Part shown: piece after piece, positions 1 through 8,498 of the stretch
Numbering within the stretch: position 1 is the stretch's first letter
Layout of the letters: each line of letters opens with the position of its first letter
Source: Desulfobacteraceae bacterium
GTDB lineage: Bacteria > Desulfobacterota > Desulfobacteria > Desulfobacterales > Desulfosarcinaceae
Assembly (NCBI GenBank): GCA_003599575.1
Contig: QZKV01000055.1
Location: forward strand, 1 to 40,446
Direction: 5' to 3'
Length of the DNA stretch: 40,446 bases
Notes under the pieces: model-generated
The model's database searches: none
The model's input: the letters and a program-made list of their open reading frames with translations, nothing else
Told to the model about the DNA's origin: nothing
Made by a program: the position numbers and the translations under genes

Positions 1-276
<276 letters not shown>

Positions 277-351
277 CAAAACAATCGACATAAGTCCCTA
301 AAACATCGCAAACAACCCTATCCAAATTGAAATGCCTTCTTGTCATCAAGT

Positions 352-468
<117 letters not shown>

Positions 469-477
469 AAATTTTTC

Positions 478-515
478 AAAAGCCCGCAACCGCTACGGTT
501 GCGGGCTTTTTTTTT
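478..515 (+). terminator. Rho-independent terminator of the rRNA operon
   Basis: A perfect 12-bp GC-rich stem (AGCCCGCAACCG at 481-492 with its complement at 496-507) closes a three-base loop and is followed by an uninterrupted run of T up to 515. Three A residues before the stem can pair with the first Ts. It begins about ten bases after the 5S gene. Confidence 0.95.
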
Positions 516-663
516 GGATTGGATAGAATTCAATTAAGAATCCGGATATGCGACGATTACGCAAAAAAGGGACATCTGCGGGAAATTGACACGAGTGCGG
601 CGGCGGCGCGGGACAAACCGGTCCTGAACTTAGCTGCGGCGCATGCTTTCGAAACATTTACGA

Positions 664-693
664 TTGCAAGAAGGGCTTGGACTCCGCTATAAT
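664..693 (+). promoter_or_regulatory. Probable sigma-70 promoter of the small membrane protein gene
   Basis: A perfect -10 box TATAAT at 688-693 is preceded, 18 bases upstream, by TTGCAA (664-669), a 4/6 match to the -35 consensus. The distance to the start codon at 723 leaves a leader of about 22 bases that contains the ribosome binding site AAGGAGGAGG (711-720). Called by eye only. Confidence 0.55.
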
Positions 694-722
694 GATCGCA
701 ATCTTCATCAAGGAGGAGGCGG

Positions 723-1007
723 ATGCTATCCCGTCTGAAACAGTATATTCTGATCGGATTGCTCATCGGAGCTTTTTATTTTCTGCTCAGCCATCATCTT
801 ATCTTCACCAGCCTGACATCTTTTGATCTTCTCAAGAAAAGAGAACCCACTCTTAAATACACCTTTTTCAGTCTTAAACAGGCCACCCCTGAAGCGGCCC
901 TGCGGATCGAAGAACTGCGCGAGGTCGGTCTCGGCGAACTCATGGTTGAAAAAGGAATGCTTACCCAGGAAAAGCTCAATGCCATCCTGCGGAAATACAA
1001 TGATTGA
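723..1007 (+). CDS. Small membrane-anchored protein with an MshEN-like C-terminal segment
   Basis: The protein has 94 residues. The start is fixed by a very strong ribosome binding site (AAGGAGGAGG) just upstream. Residues 8-30 form one hydrophobic segment, so the protein is probably anchored in the inner membrane by its N-terminus. The C-terminal part (about 68-92, LGELMVEKGMLTQEKLNAIL) resembles the opening helix pair of the GspE/MshE N-terminal domain, where 'LGELLVEKGLIT..QL' patterns are usual. That likeness is my reading of the sequence. The gene stands alone between the rRNA operon and a convergent gene. I do not recognise a named family, and no function is proposed. Confidence 0.75.
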   Translation: MLSRLKQYILIGLLIGAFYFLLSHHLIFTSLTSFDLLKKREPTLKYTFFSLKQATPEAALRIEELREVGLGELMVEKGMLTQEKLNAILRKYND

Positions 1008-1168
1008 ACCATTTGCGTTGCGCGCGAACCCATAATGCGTTTAAGCAAAGTGGGCATCCATCAAAAAATGCGGCAGGCGATCAAGGGCCTGCCGCTGCTG
1101 AAAAATATTCGCGCCGCGCATGAGACAACTTGTATGGAGATGGTGCCTTGCTGGCCCCCCCGTACGTT

Positions 1169-1777
1169 TTAGATGGTGCTGATATCCGGTGGGGGCGGAG
1201 GAGGCGCAGCCGCTTTGCCGTTCCCGGCTGACATTCTCTCCAAATAGACCGACAGGACGAAAACAGTGGCAAAGGGCTGTGTGAGCAGTGTGCCGACAAA
1301 TACAGAGCTGCCGATAGCGATCAAACCCACAAAAAGGATAACCACCACCACGTGATCGGCGACATTGCCCTGCGTGGCCATTTGCCATGATTTCTTAACC
1401 GCGTCGATCAGCCCCAGCTTTTTATCGGTCATCAAGGGCAGCATGTACAGGCAGCCGAAAGCGATCAGACAAACCACCGCTATGCCCGGCAGGACGAAAA
1501 GCATGAAGCCCACCATCATGGCAATAAAGACCACGATCGAAAATCCCAGAAGGGGTAGAAAGAGATTCATTTGCGAAAAAAGATCCTGGATGTTTGGTGC
1601 CCGGCCATCGCGCATCATCAACAGAATCGATTGAAAATAACCGGCCAGCAGTACCGGCGCCAGAATACCCATTGTCAGAACACTTACAACGCTCATCACC
1701 AGAGTCATCAGGATGAGCTGGACCAGATGTTTCAACGTTTGATTCCAGGCGTTTTCTAAATGTTTTTTAAAGTCCAT
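1169..1777 (-). CDS. Integral membrane protein of unknown function (DUF975/DUF4013-like)
   Basis: The protein has 202 residues. After an amphipathic N-terminus there are four to five long hydrophobic stretches (about 20-55, 72-92, 93-113, 140-165). Between the central ones lies the sequence LPLMTDKKLGLIDAVKKSW, a pattern typical of the DUF975/DUF4013-type membrane families, in which a Pro-Leu-Leu-hydrophobic-Asp motif precedes an 'A.K.SW' helix. The C-terminus is a proline run (six Pro) with a short tail and is probably cytoplasmic. It is transcribed toward the small membrane protein gene. A role in membrane physiology cannot be narrowed further, and the family assignment is tentative. Confidence 0.75.
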   Translation of the reverse strand: MDFKKHLENAWNQTLKHLVQLILMTLVMSVVSVLTMGILAPVLLAGYFQSILLMMRDGRAPNIQDLFSQMNLFLPLLGFSIVVFIAMMVGFMLFVLPGIAVVCLIAFGCLYMLPLMTDKKLGLIDAVKKSWQMATQGNVADHVVVVILFVGLIAIGSSVFVGTLLTQPFATVFVLSVYLERMSAGNGKAAAPPPPPPDISTI

Positions 1778-2108
1778 GGGGCATCCTTTTTTTGATGTTA
1801 GGCTTTCCGGAACGTAACGGAAGCTATACCATAAACTTGAAATCGCGAAAAGAGCCGTCGCCTTCGGCCAATTTCAATTCCTTCAAGGCAAACAATCTTG
1901 ATCCAGACAGATGGGCTTGCCCGCCCGCTGGTTCAAGGACCAAACGGCAGCGGGCCGACGGTTTAGGGTTCCAGAAAACAGAGCGCAATTTCGCGCACTT
2001 TCAGCGACTGGCCATTCCCGTTCCATTATGATACACAACCGGTGAATTTCTACCCTGCGCATCATGATCCCATGATCGCTTAGAAAAGGTGGTTGATTCG
2101 CAATCATC
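1778..2108. other. Intergenic region between divergent genes
   Basis: This 331-base stretch separates the divergent membrane protein gene and ABC importer operon and must hold both promoters. On the plus strand TATGAT at 2027-2032 could be a -10 box for the importer, but no convincing -35 lies at the right distance. I looked for a thiamine-pyrophosphate riboswitch, given the kind of transporter downstream, and did not find the conserved CTGAGA/GGGxTGAxA elements. No credible gene was seen. Confidence 0.4.
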
Positions 2109-2801
2109 ATGCACGTGCAATGCCGTCATATTCATTTCAGGTATCCCGGAACGGACAGGCTTCTTTTGAAAGACCTGAGCCTGAACTACGCTGCTGCGGG
2201 TTTGCATGCCCTTTTCGGTCCCTCGGGAGTAGGTAAATCATCGCTGGCCAGGATCATCAGCGGCCAACTGCAGGCCGAAAACGGACAACTGAGCATCGAT
2301 GACATGCGACCGCCGTTATACGCCCACAACCTGGAGCGGTTGCCGGGTTGGTCCGGTATCGGCCGTCACCTGGAGCGCGTTACGCCCGATGGACATCTTC
2401 ACCTGAAAAATGACCTCGTACGTATTTGTGAGTTGACCTCCCTATTAAACCGGCGTTTCGACCGGCTCTCTTTGGGACAACAAAACCGCGTGAACCTGGT
2501 GCGTTACCTGGTCCAGGACTTTGGTGTGCTGCTTTTGGATGAAACGCTTGCCAATGTCGATGAAAAGATGCGCAGCCGAATCCTGATGGCCATCAAAGAG
2601 ATGTTCCCCCAAAAGATTTTTATTTATATCAGCCACAATGTGGTGGAAGTGGCAACCTATTGTCGTGATATCTGGGTTTTGCGGGCGCCGCACAAACATC
2701 CCCAGGCCAGCATGGTGCAGGGGCAGGATCAACGTTCGCAGCATCCGGCGGAGCATCATTCAGTGCAAGAATCCATGCTGGAGATCGTGAATGCTGCTTA
2801 G
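2109..2801 (+). CDS. ABC transporter ATP-binding protein (nitrate/sulfonate/thiamine-precursor type)
   Basis: This 230-residue cytoplasmic ATPase is predicted to power an importer. Walker A is GPSGVGKSS at 37-45, the signature is a variant LSLGQQ at 120-125, Walker B is VLLLDE at 140-145 with the D-loop LANVD after it, and the switch histidine is in YISHNVVE near 177. The position where the Q-loop glutamine is expected (around 70-75, YAHNLERLPGW) carries no Gln, an oddity for a functional ABC ATPase. The stop overlaps the start of the permease gene by 11 bases, so the two are translationally coupled. The substrate cannot be read from this subunit. The family (SsuB/TauB/ThiZ) handles sulfonates, nitrate or pyrimidine precursors. 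Confidence 0.88.
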   Translation: MHVQCRHIHFRYPGTDRLLLKDLSLNYAAAGLHALFGPSGVGKSSLARIISGQLQAENGQLSIDDMRPPLYAHNLERLPGWSGIGRHLERVTPDGHLHLKNDLVRICELTSLLNRRFDRLSLGQQNRVNLVRYLVQDFGVLLLDETLANVDEKMRSRILMAIKEMFPQKIFIYISHNVVEVATYCRDIWVLRAPHKHPQASMVQGQDQRSQHPAEHHSVQESMLEIVNAA

Positions 2802-3537
2802 ACGCATTTGCCAATTTCTGATGATCTATGCCCTGGGCGTATCGCTTTTGTTGGCACTGAAATACGCGATCAATCTTTCCGATTATATGATACCCGGTCT
2901 GACCATCTTGTGGAAAACCTTCCATGAGGTGCCCGGACGCTATTTGAAAGAGGTCTTCGATACGCTTTCGGTCGCCGTTATCGGTCAATTGCTCTCGATC
3001 ATCCTGGCCCTGCTGATCGGCATTATCGGCCGGCAGGCCACCTGGTTCGGCTCTTTCATCAAAGTGGCGGCTTACAATGTACAGGCTTACCCGATCGTGG
3101 CCATTGCGCCGATCATTTTCATTCTGCTGGGCGACGGATTCATTTCCCGCCTGCTCATCGCCGCCATGATCTGCTATTTCCCCCTGCTTCTATCGGTGGT
3201 GGGCATCATGTCCGAACCCGTACCGGAGATCGAACATTTCTACCGCCAGACGGGACGCATGCGTTGGCAGCTGGAGGTCAAAATCAGAGCCTTTGAAAAT
3301 CTCTCCAAACTGACCACCGTCATCGCCGGCAGCGCCACGTTGGCAATGGCAGGAACGATCGTGGCGGAGTTCATCGCCGCGAGCGCGGGTATCGGTTACA
3401 GTATCCGCATCGCCTTGTACCAGAGCGACTTGGCCAAGATTCTGGTGGCCTTGTTTATGATCGGCATTACCTTGTCGGTGTATCAGGGGTTGCTGGAGTG
3501 GGGCGGACAGCTGGTCAAGATGTTTGTTCGTCGGTAA
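2791..3537 (+). CDS. ABC transporter permease (SsuC/TauC/ThiX-type)
   Basis: This 248-residue inner-membrane permease has five to six hydrophobic segments (about 8-25, 60-82, 95-117, 120-142, 178-205, 210-235), matching the binding-protein-dependent permease fold. The cytoplasmic coupling loop that contacts the ATPase lies at about 145-175 (TGRMRWQLEVKIRAFENL). It is a divergent form of the EAA motif that keeps the glycine and a KIR/FENL core. The gene overlaps the ATPase gene by 11 bases and is followed after about 165 bases by the binding-protein gene, so the three probably form one importer. Confidence 0.87.
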   Translation: MLLRRICQFLMIYALGVSLLLALKYAINLSDYMIPGLTILWKTFHEVPGRYLKEVFDTLSVAVIGQLLSIILALLIGIIGRQATWFGSFIKVAAYNVQAYPIVAIAPIIFILLGDGFISRLLIAAMICYFPLLLSVVGIMSEPVPEIEHFYRQTGRMRWQLEVKIRAFENLSKLTTVIAGSATLAMAGTIVAEFIAASAGIGYSIRIALYQSDLAKILVALFMIGITLSVYQGLLEWGGQLVKMFVRR

Positions 3538-3562
3538 AAAAGCCAGGCGCGGTTCTACAGTC

Positions 3563-3593
3563 CGTGCACGTTGAAGTAGCCTGCACGTGAACG
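3563..3593. repeat. CACGTG/GTGCAC hairpin repeat, copy 1
   Basis: CGTGCA (3563-3568) pairs with TGCACG (3582-3587) around a 13-base loop, and the unit continues as CACGTGAACG. Related units are at 3706-3721, about 7015-7038 and 13142-13169. All share a core close to TTCACGTGCACG on one strand or the other. It lies between the permease gene and the binding-protein gene. Confidence 0.45.
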
Positions 3594-3703
3594 AAAAAAA
3601 ATATGCTGAGCATGAGGTGATGTCTGAAATGGCTCAATCCGGATGCATGCATAAGGCAATGCGTTACCCAAAGTATCTGACAGCAAGTATTCGAAATTTG
3701 AAG

Positions 3704-4717
3704 ATGCGTGAACGTGCACGCGCTTTAACCGGCCACTGGTATGCTATTTTACTCCTGGCCTCGGCCATAACACCATGCCTGCATTGGAATGCCTCAGCTG
3801 ACGAGAAGATCACCTATCGTTTGAAATGGCTGATCAATATGTCCACCGTGGGGGATGTCATGGCGGAAAGCCAGGGTTTTTTCAAAGACCAGGGCCTGGA
3901 GGTTACCCTCAAACCCGGCGGTCCCGAGAGGGATGCAATAAGGGAGTTGGAGATGGGATACGCCCATTTCGGGGTTGCTTCGGCCGACCAGGTCATCCAG
4001 GCGGTTGCCAAAGGGGCGCCCGTAGTGGTGATCGCCCAGTTGTTTCAGATCAACCCCCTGCAGTGGATCTATTTTAAGGACCGCCTCAGCATCAACTCTC
4101 TAAACGACCTGAAAAACAGAACCATCGGCGTCACTTTCGGAAAAAACGACGAAATCATCATGCGGACGCTGTTGGCTCGCGCCGGCATCTCCGAAAATCA
4201 GGTGCGGTTATACAGTGTGCGTATGGATTATACGCCTTTCTACAAAAAGCAGGTGGATCTTTGGCCGGTGTATATCAATACCCAGGCGGTCGAGATCGCA
4301 CGCAAAATTCAGGATGCCGGGGAGTCCGTCGGATTTTTAGCCCCTTCCGACCACGGTGTGCACTTTGTGGCCAATTCAGTAGTCACATCCGAGCGCCTGG
4401 CGGCCGAAAAGCCGGAGTTGGTCCGTCGTTTTTTGAATGCCCTGATCAAGGGATGGCGGGTGGCCGTCGAACCGGCCAACGCCGAATCGGCCATATCGTC
4501 CGTCCGGCGGTATGACCGGGACACTCCTCATGAACTTCTGGTTGCGCAATTGAAGGCCACACGGCACCTGGTTGAAACTCAGGCCGGGATAACGGTCGGT
4601 GGCATCGACCGGCCGGCCTGGGAACAGACCGAACAGATCATGCTGACCAACGGGCTTATCAAGGAACCGGTGAATATTGCCAAGCGCCTGCATGGTTTCA
4701 TCGAATCCGAGCGGTAA
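3704..4717 (+). CDS. Periplasmic substrate-binding protein, NMT1/THI5-like (ABC importer)
   Basis: The start chosen at ATG 3704 gives 337 residues and a good Sec signal peptide: a basic n-region (MRERAR), then a hydrophobic core (about 12-27) and a cleavage region near NASA/DEK. In-frame starts further upstream (GTG 3587, ATG 3620) would bury the signal behind a hydrophilic leader. None of the three has a strong ribosome binding site. The mature protein begins with the family pattern KWLINMSTVGDVMAESQGFF. It continues with PGGPERDAIRELEMGYAHFGV (ligand-cleft loop) and the conserved GKNDE segment. This is an NMT1/SsuA-like binding protein. The family includes binders of thiamine pyrimidine precursors, sulfonates and nitrate, and the substrate here is not resolved. 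Confidence 0.85.
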   Translation: MRERARALTGHWYAILLLASAITPCLHWNASADEKITYRLKWLINMSTVGDVMAESQGFFKDQGLEVTLKPGGPERDAIRELEMGYAHFGVASADQVIQAVAKGAPVVVIAQLFQINPLQWIYFKDRLSINSLNDLKNRTIGVTFGKNDEIIMRTLLARAGISENQVRLYSVRMDYTPFYKKQVDLWPVYINTQAVEIARKIQDAGESVGFLAPSDHGVHFVANSVVTSERLAAEKPELVRRFLNALIKGWRVAVEPANAESAISSVRRYDRDTPHELLVAQLKATRHLVETQAGITVGGIDRPAWEQTEQIMLTNGLIKEPVNIAKRLHGFIESER

Positions 4718-4829
4718 GCTTCACATCCTCGGCATAAATTCAAAATCACACCCTATGCGCGCGACCGGAAATTGAAAGCGGCGCTCTTAAGACCTGCCCG
4801 TGCGCACGTTCTTCCCAGGGAAAAGAATT

Positions 4830-5648
4830 CTAGGGGTAGCGTTCTTTGATCCGGTCGTGCAGTTCCCTGGAGCGCATGATTAAAATACCTGTTTTAAGCG
4901 TTGGATCGAATTCCAGCATACGTTGAGTATCTTGTTCCGCCCAAATATGCCGCTCGGCCGTTGATTTGCTTCGCGTACCGCGGCCGTATCGGGAAAACAC
5001 TTCATCCCTCATCCGCTCATAACCCCTTCGGCCGTCGGCCCACATCATAATGGAGTAGAGTTGATCATTCCAGAATCCATAGACCCAGCCATCCAAAGGG
5101 GCATCACCGAAGAGAAGCGCCTGCCCGGGCCGTTGGTACTGATCGATTCCGCCAAACGCCGGGTCGGTGTGTACTTTTTCAAGCCCCGGCAGCGCCTGGG
5201 AAAACATGCCCCAGAAAAAGCCATTCAGGCCGATGCCTTTGGTGGTTGCGGATTTATTCTGAGAAGAAGAAAATCCGGCCTCCTTCTTTCGGGATGAGGC
5301 GGGCGCCATTTGAACTCCGGCCCTGCGGACTTCGTTGTGTTCTTCCGATCGTGTGCGCGCCCGCTGTATTTCGGGCAGTTCCGATGCGGATGCGGGCGGC
5401 AAGGCCTGGCCGGCTTCAGTGTGCAAATCGCCGCCTTTGTCCTTGCTCTGAATAATCGCGGCTACCTCGCGCTTGTCGACGCTGACCACCAGGCCTTGCA
5501 TGCTGAAACGGATCCTATCACCTTCCTCCCACACGCGGGATGAAGTGAAACGTTCGCCGCTGGTCATTAAGATCTCGTCGGCCTGGGCGTACACCAAGTG
5601 GGACGCCATTGTCAAAACCGCCAGCCCAATGGTTAGTTTGGACATCAT
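4830..5648 (-). CDS. Exported hypothetical protein
   Basis: The protein has 272 residues. Residues 1-21 (two Met, Lys, then a hydrophobic core ending VYA/QADE) form a clear signal peptide, so it is probably periplasmic. A first small domain (about 24-65) is beta-rich. A low-complexity linker (about 70-130, rich in Ser, Glu, Arg and Lys) follows. A second aromatic-rich domain (about 138-235) contains the patterns LNGFFWGMF and GWVYGFWNDQLYSIMM. I do not recognise the family. The gene lies 21 bases downstream of the Hsp20 gene on the same strand. No ribosome binding site precedes its start codon. Instead a TATAAT sequence (minus strand, 5657-5652) ends only three bases before the ATG. Confidence 0.75.
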   Translation of the reverse strand: MMSKLTIGLAVLTMASHLVYAQADEILMTSGERFTSSRVWEEGDRIRFSMQGLVVSVDKREVAAIIQSKDKGGDLHTEAGQALPPASASELPEIQRARTRSEEHNEVRRAGVQMAPASSRKKEAGFSSSQNKSATTKGIGLNGFFWGMFSQALPGLEKVHTDPAFGGIDQYQRPGQALLFGDAPLDGWVYGFWNDQLYSIMMWADGRRGYERMRDEVFSRYGRGTRSKSTAERHIWAEQDTQRMLEFDPTLKTGILIMRSRELHDRIKERYP

Positions 5649-5669
5649 AACATTATAGCACTTTTCATT

Positions 5670-6164
5670 TCAAAGTGATCTCTTATCGAAATAGATCCGT
5701 ACAATGTCTCCTTCCAGTTGGGCGCGAAATCCGCCTGTGCTGATCGTCGCCGGCAGCGGGATAAAATACTGGAATCTCGGTTTGCACCGCTGCGCGGCCG
5801 GGAAATCGGTTTTCCTTGTAGCGGCCGCCACCCTTTCGCCCCGGATGATCACCTTTTCACCGTCTACGGCCAGATGCAGGCTGTCCTCTCTGATGGTGGA
5901 AAGGGCAACCTCGATGGTCATGCCGTCGGCGGTCTCATATACCTCGATGCCGAGCGTCTTTTCGGTCAGGACGGCCGGATCGTGTTGCCCCGGCCGCGCG
6001 GAAATACTGCCGCGTTTCGGATGATCGGCCAATGGGCGCCAGCCGCAAAGGCTGATTTGCCGGTACAAAGCGGGAGAAGGACCGAAAGCCGTGCGGTAGA
6101 ACTGTTCCAGGGCGCGGTCATAATTTAGGGGGGCATTGCTCAAATTCAGTTTCCACGAACCCAT
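5670..6164 (-). CDS. Hsp20/alpha-crystallin family small heat-shock protein (divergent)
   Basis: The protein has 164 residues. The alpha-crystallin domain runs from about 70 to 162. It has the beta-strand pattern IEVYETADGMTIEVAL, the HLAVDGEKVIIRGER segment typical of strands 4-6, and the F-x-x-x-I-P-L-P-x-x-I strand near 132-142. The usual final element around 'G-x-x-A-x-L-E-x-D-x-V-x-I' is also present (FRAQLEGDIVRIYFDKR). The protein ends right after this and lacks the I-x-I tail that mediates oligomer contacts. The N-terminal 65 residues are unlike common Hsp20 proteins. A good ribosome binding site (AGGAG) precedes the start. The expected role is holding unfolded proteins in the cytoplasm; heat regulation is not visible. 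Confidence 0.8.
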   Translation of the reverse strand: MGSWKLNLSNAPLNYDRALEQFYRTAFGPSPALYRQISLCGWRPLADHPKRGSISARPGQHDPAVLTEKTLGIEVYETADGMTIEVALSTIREDSLHLAVDGEKVIIRGERVAAATRKTDFPAAQRCKPRFQYFIPLPATISTGGFRAQLEGDIVRIYFDKRSL

Positions 6165-6442
6165 GTATGGTCTCCTGTCGGTCTCAAAAGCAGCTCTAAT
6201 TCACCGTCTGGCTCGCGATGGGACTGCAGCCCGGTATGTGCCGGGGGCTCCTTCAGCCGCACTGAATGATAGATCGACCGGAAGGGATCAAACTTGAGTC
6301 AAAAAGCTGCTAACATATCGGAATACATAGATCATTTTGATAGTCCGACCTATAAGTGCGGGGAATGCACGAGGACGGATCGGACCGGCACGCGCGGACA
6401 ACAATTACAGGATCGAGAATGGTCAGGATAAGATCCGCTGAA

Positions 6443-6925
6443 TCATTGTTTATAGCCGATGGCCCGCAGGAGGGATTTGCGTTTGGCAATATCCGCGTCC
6501 CCTTCGATGCCCTTGGGGCTGAATCCGTCAATGACCCCCATAATGCCGCGCCCCTGATCGGTTTGGGCGACCACCACCTCGACCGGGTTGGCCGTGGCGC
6601 AAATGATGCGACATACTTCGGGGACGGCCTGAATGGTATTTAGAATATTGATCGGGAACATAGCGCGCATGAAGACGATAAAGCTGTGGCCGGCGCCGAT
6701 GCTCATGGCGTTCTTTTGAGCCAGGGCGACAAGGTCCGGATCGGTTCCTGAATGGCGGATCAGGCAGGCATCCGAGGCTTCGCAGAAAGCCAATCCGAAT
6801 TTCGCGCCGGGAACCGTATTGACGATCGCTTCGTGAATATCTTCCACCGACTTGATAAAGTGCGATTGTCCCAGAATGAAATTGAGGTGTTCGGGATTTT
6901 CGACAGTGATTGTTTTAAGTTCCAT
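6443..6925 (-). CDS. Adenosine-specific kinase (DUF355/COG1839 family)
   Basis: This 160-residue protein has the usual length for the family. Recognisable segments are ENPEHLNFILGQSHFIKSVEDIHEA at the N-terminus, PGAKFGLAFCEASDACLIR (about 39-57), the GAGHSFIVFM turn (about 77-87) and the C-terminal GVIDGFSPKGIE loop. These are characteristic of the small adenosine-binding kinase family first described structurally in thermophilic archaea. The AAGGAG ribosome binding site lies just before the start codon. It is separate from, but on the same strand as, purB, so two genes of adenine nucleotide metabolism adjoin. The physiological reaction of this family is poorly documented. Confidence 0.88.
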   Translation of the reverse strand: MELKTITVENPEHLNFILGQSHFIKSVEDIHEAIVNTVPGAKFGLAFCEASDACLIRHSGTDPDLVALAQKNAMSIGAGHSFIVFMRAMFPINILNTIQAVPEVCRIICATANPVEVVVAQTDQGRGIMGVIDGFSPKGIEGDADIAKRKSLLRAIGYKQ

Positions 6926-7010
6926 CGATGGCTCCTTGAGTTAGGTTGTTATACCTTGGCAAACCTTGCAAGCAGGCCCATTGGCCCTTGTGGTTTGTTT
7001 GTTCCCAATT

Positions 7011-7045
7011 TCGGCGCACGCGCATGTTCACGTGCACGAAAGGCC
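7011..7045. repeat. CACGTG/GTGCAC hairpin repeat, copy 2
   Basis: This copy lies in the gap between the adenosine-kinase gene and the end of purB. GCACG (7016-7020) can pair with CGTGC (7031-7035), and the core GTTCACGTGCACG (7026-7038) includes the palindrome CACGTG. It is related to the units near 3563, 3706 and 13142. No clear factor-independent terminator was seen after purB. Confidence 0.4.
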
Positions 7046-7084
7046 GTTGATATCTCCGCGTGAGACAGTTGTTAGCCGACTACT

Positions 7085-8443
7085 CTAAAAGTCGATCATG
7101 CCCGTGTAATTCCACGGCGTCACAGCGGATAGTTCTGCCTTGACGGCAGGGGACACATCCAATGTTTCGATGAAAGCGGCGATGGCGCGGGCATCGATGA
7201 CGCCATGGGTGCGCGTGAGCGCTTTGAGGGCCTCGAAAGGCCGGGGGTACCCTTCGCGACGCAGAATGGTCTGCAGTGCTTCTGCGACCACGGCCCAGTT
7301 GGCTTCCAGATCCCGTTCAATCGCGTCCGCGTTAAGCAGCAGTTTGCCCAATCCTTTACGGATCGAGTGGAATGCAATCATGGTATGGGCCAGCGGCACT
7401 CCCAGGTTGCGGATGACCGTGGAATCGGTCAGATCGCGCTGCAAACGCGAGATGGGCAGCTTGGCGGACAAATGCTCGAAAACGGCATTGGCCATGCCCA
7501 GGTTGCCCTCGGCATTTTCAAAATCGATGGGGTTGACCTTGTGCGGCATGGCCGACGACCCCACTTCGTCTTTTTTAATCTGCTGCTTGAAATAATCCAT
7601 GGAAATATAGGTCCACATGTCCCGGCACATATCGATGAAAATGGTATTGATGCGTTTGAGGGCATCGCAAAACGCGGCCAGGTGGTCGTAATGCTCGATC
7701 TGGGTGGTGACCCGGCAGCGATCCAGCCCCAGAATATCGTTGACCAAATGGTTGCCGAACGCGATCCAATCCACATCCGGGTACGCTGCCAGATGGGCAT
7801 TGAAGTTGCCTGTGGCGCCGCCGAACTTGGCCGAAAATGGAATCGCTTTAATCAGGTCGTACTGCCGGGAGAGGCGATCGACGAAAACATAGATCTCTTT
7901 GCCCAAGCGGGTGGGCGATGCCGGCTGTCCATGGGTGCGCGCCAGCATGGGGATGGTCTTCCATTCCTGGGCCCTGGCGGACAGATCTGCGGTCACCGTT
8001 TGCAGGACGGGCGAAAGCAGTTGCTGCCACGCCTCCTTGAAGGCCAACGGCATGGCCGTATTGTTGATATCCTGGGAGGTGAGTCCGAAATGAATGAACT
8101 CTTTGAATGCGGACAGACCCAGACCGTCGAATTTTTGTTTGAGAAAATATTCGACCGCCTTGACATCATGATTGGTGGTCCCCTCGATACCCTTGACCTC
8201 TTGTGCATCGGCCAGGCTGAATTGCAGGTAGACGGCGCGCAGGGGGGCGAACAGGTTTTTGTCTACACCGGCGAGCTGGGGCAGGGGCAGATCACATAAG
8301 GCGATGAAATACTCTATTTCCACGCGCACACGGTATTTGATCAGGGCTGCTTCCGAAAAGAAATCGGCCAGCCGGGCCGTCGTGGCACGGTAACGGCCGT
8401 CCACCGGCGATATGGCTTGAAGGGGGGTAAGGGTGACATCCAT
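7085..8443 (-). CDS. purB: Adenylosuccinate lyase
   Basis: The 452-residue cytoplasmic enzyme catalyses two fumarate-releasing steps, SAICAR to AICAR and adenylosuccinate to AMP. The fumarase/aspartase signature SSAMPHKVNPIDFEN is at 296-310 and supplies the flexible catalytic serine loop. THGQPASPT (170-178) contains the catalytic histidine. The start SPVDGRY (12-18) and KGIEGTTNHDVKAVEYF segment mark it as the longer enterobacterial-type PurB rather than the short Bacillus-type. An AGGAG ribosome binding site precedes the ATG. It is the last gene of a probable trmO-recD2-purB operon, starting 55 bases after recD2. Confidence 0.97.
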   Translation of the reverse strand: MDVTLTPLQAISPVDGRYRATTARLADFFSEAALIKYRVRVEIEYFIALCDLPLPQLAGVDKNLFAPLRAVYLQFSLADAQEVKGIEGTTNHDVKAVEYFLKQKFDGLGLSAFKEFIHFGLTSQDINNTAMPLAFKEAWQQLLSPVLQTVTADLSARAQEWKTIPMLARTHGQPASPTRLGKEIYVFVDRLSRQYDLIKAIPFSAKFGGATGNFNAHLAAYPDVDWIAFGNHLVNDILGLDRCRVTTQIEHYDHLAAFCDALKRINTIFIDMCRDMWTYISMDYFKQQIKKDEVGSSAMPHKVNPIDFENAEGNLGMANAVFEHLSAKLPISRLQRDLTDSTVIRNLGVPLAHTMIAFHSIRKGLGKLLLNADAIERDLEANWAVVAEALQTILRREGYPRPFEALKALTRTHGVIDARAIAAFIETLDVSPAVKAELSAVTPWNYTGMIDF

Positions 8444-8498
8444 CTTTTTACTCCTATCGTTGCGCTGTCCAGTTCAAACGCTTGGTTGCTGCCCGCGA

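Noticed and set aside
1035..1172. 45-codon plus-strand open frame after the small membrane protein gene
   Set aside because: It has no ribosome binding site and no recognised family, and its end runs into the convergent gene. It could be a real small protein but the sequence alone does not support it.
1778..2108. Possible thiamine-pyrophosphate riboswitch before the NMT1-type ABC operon
   Set aside because: The conserved core elements expected of this riboswitch are not visible.
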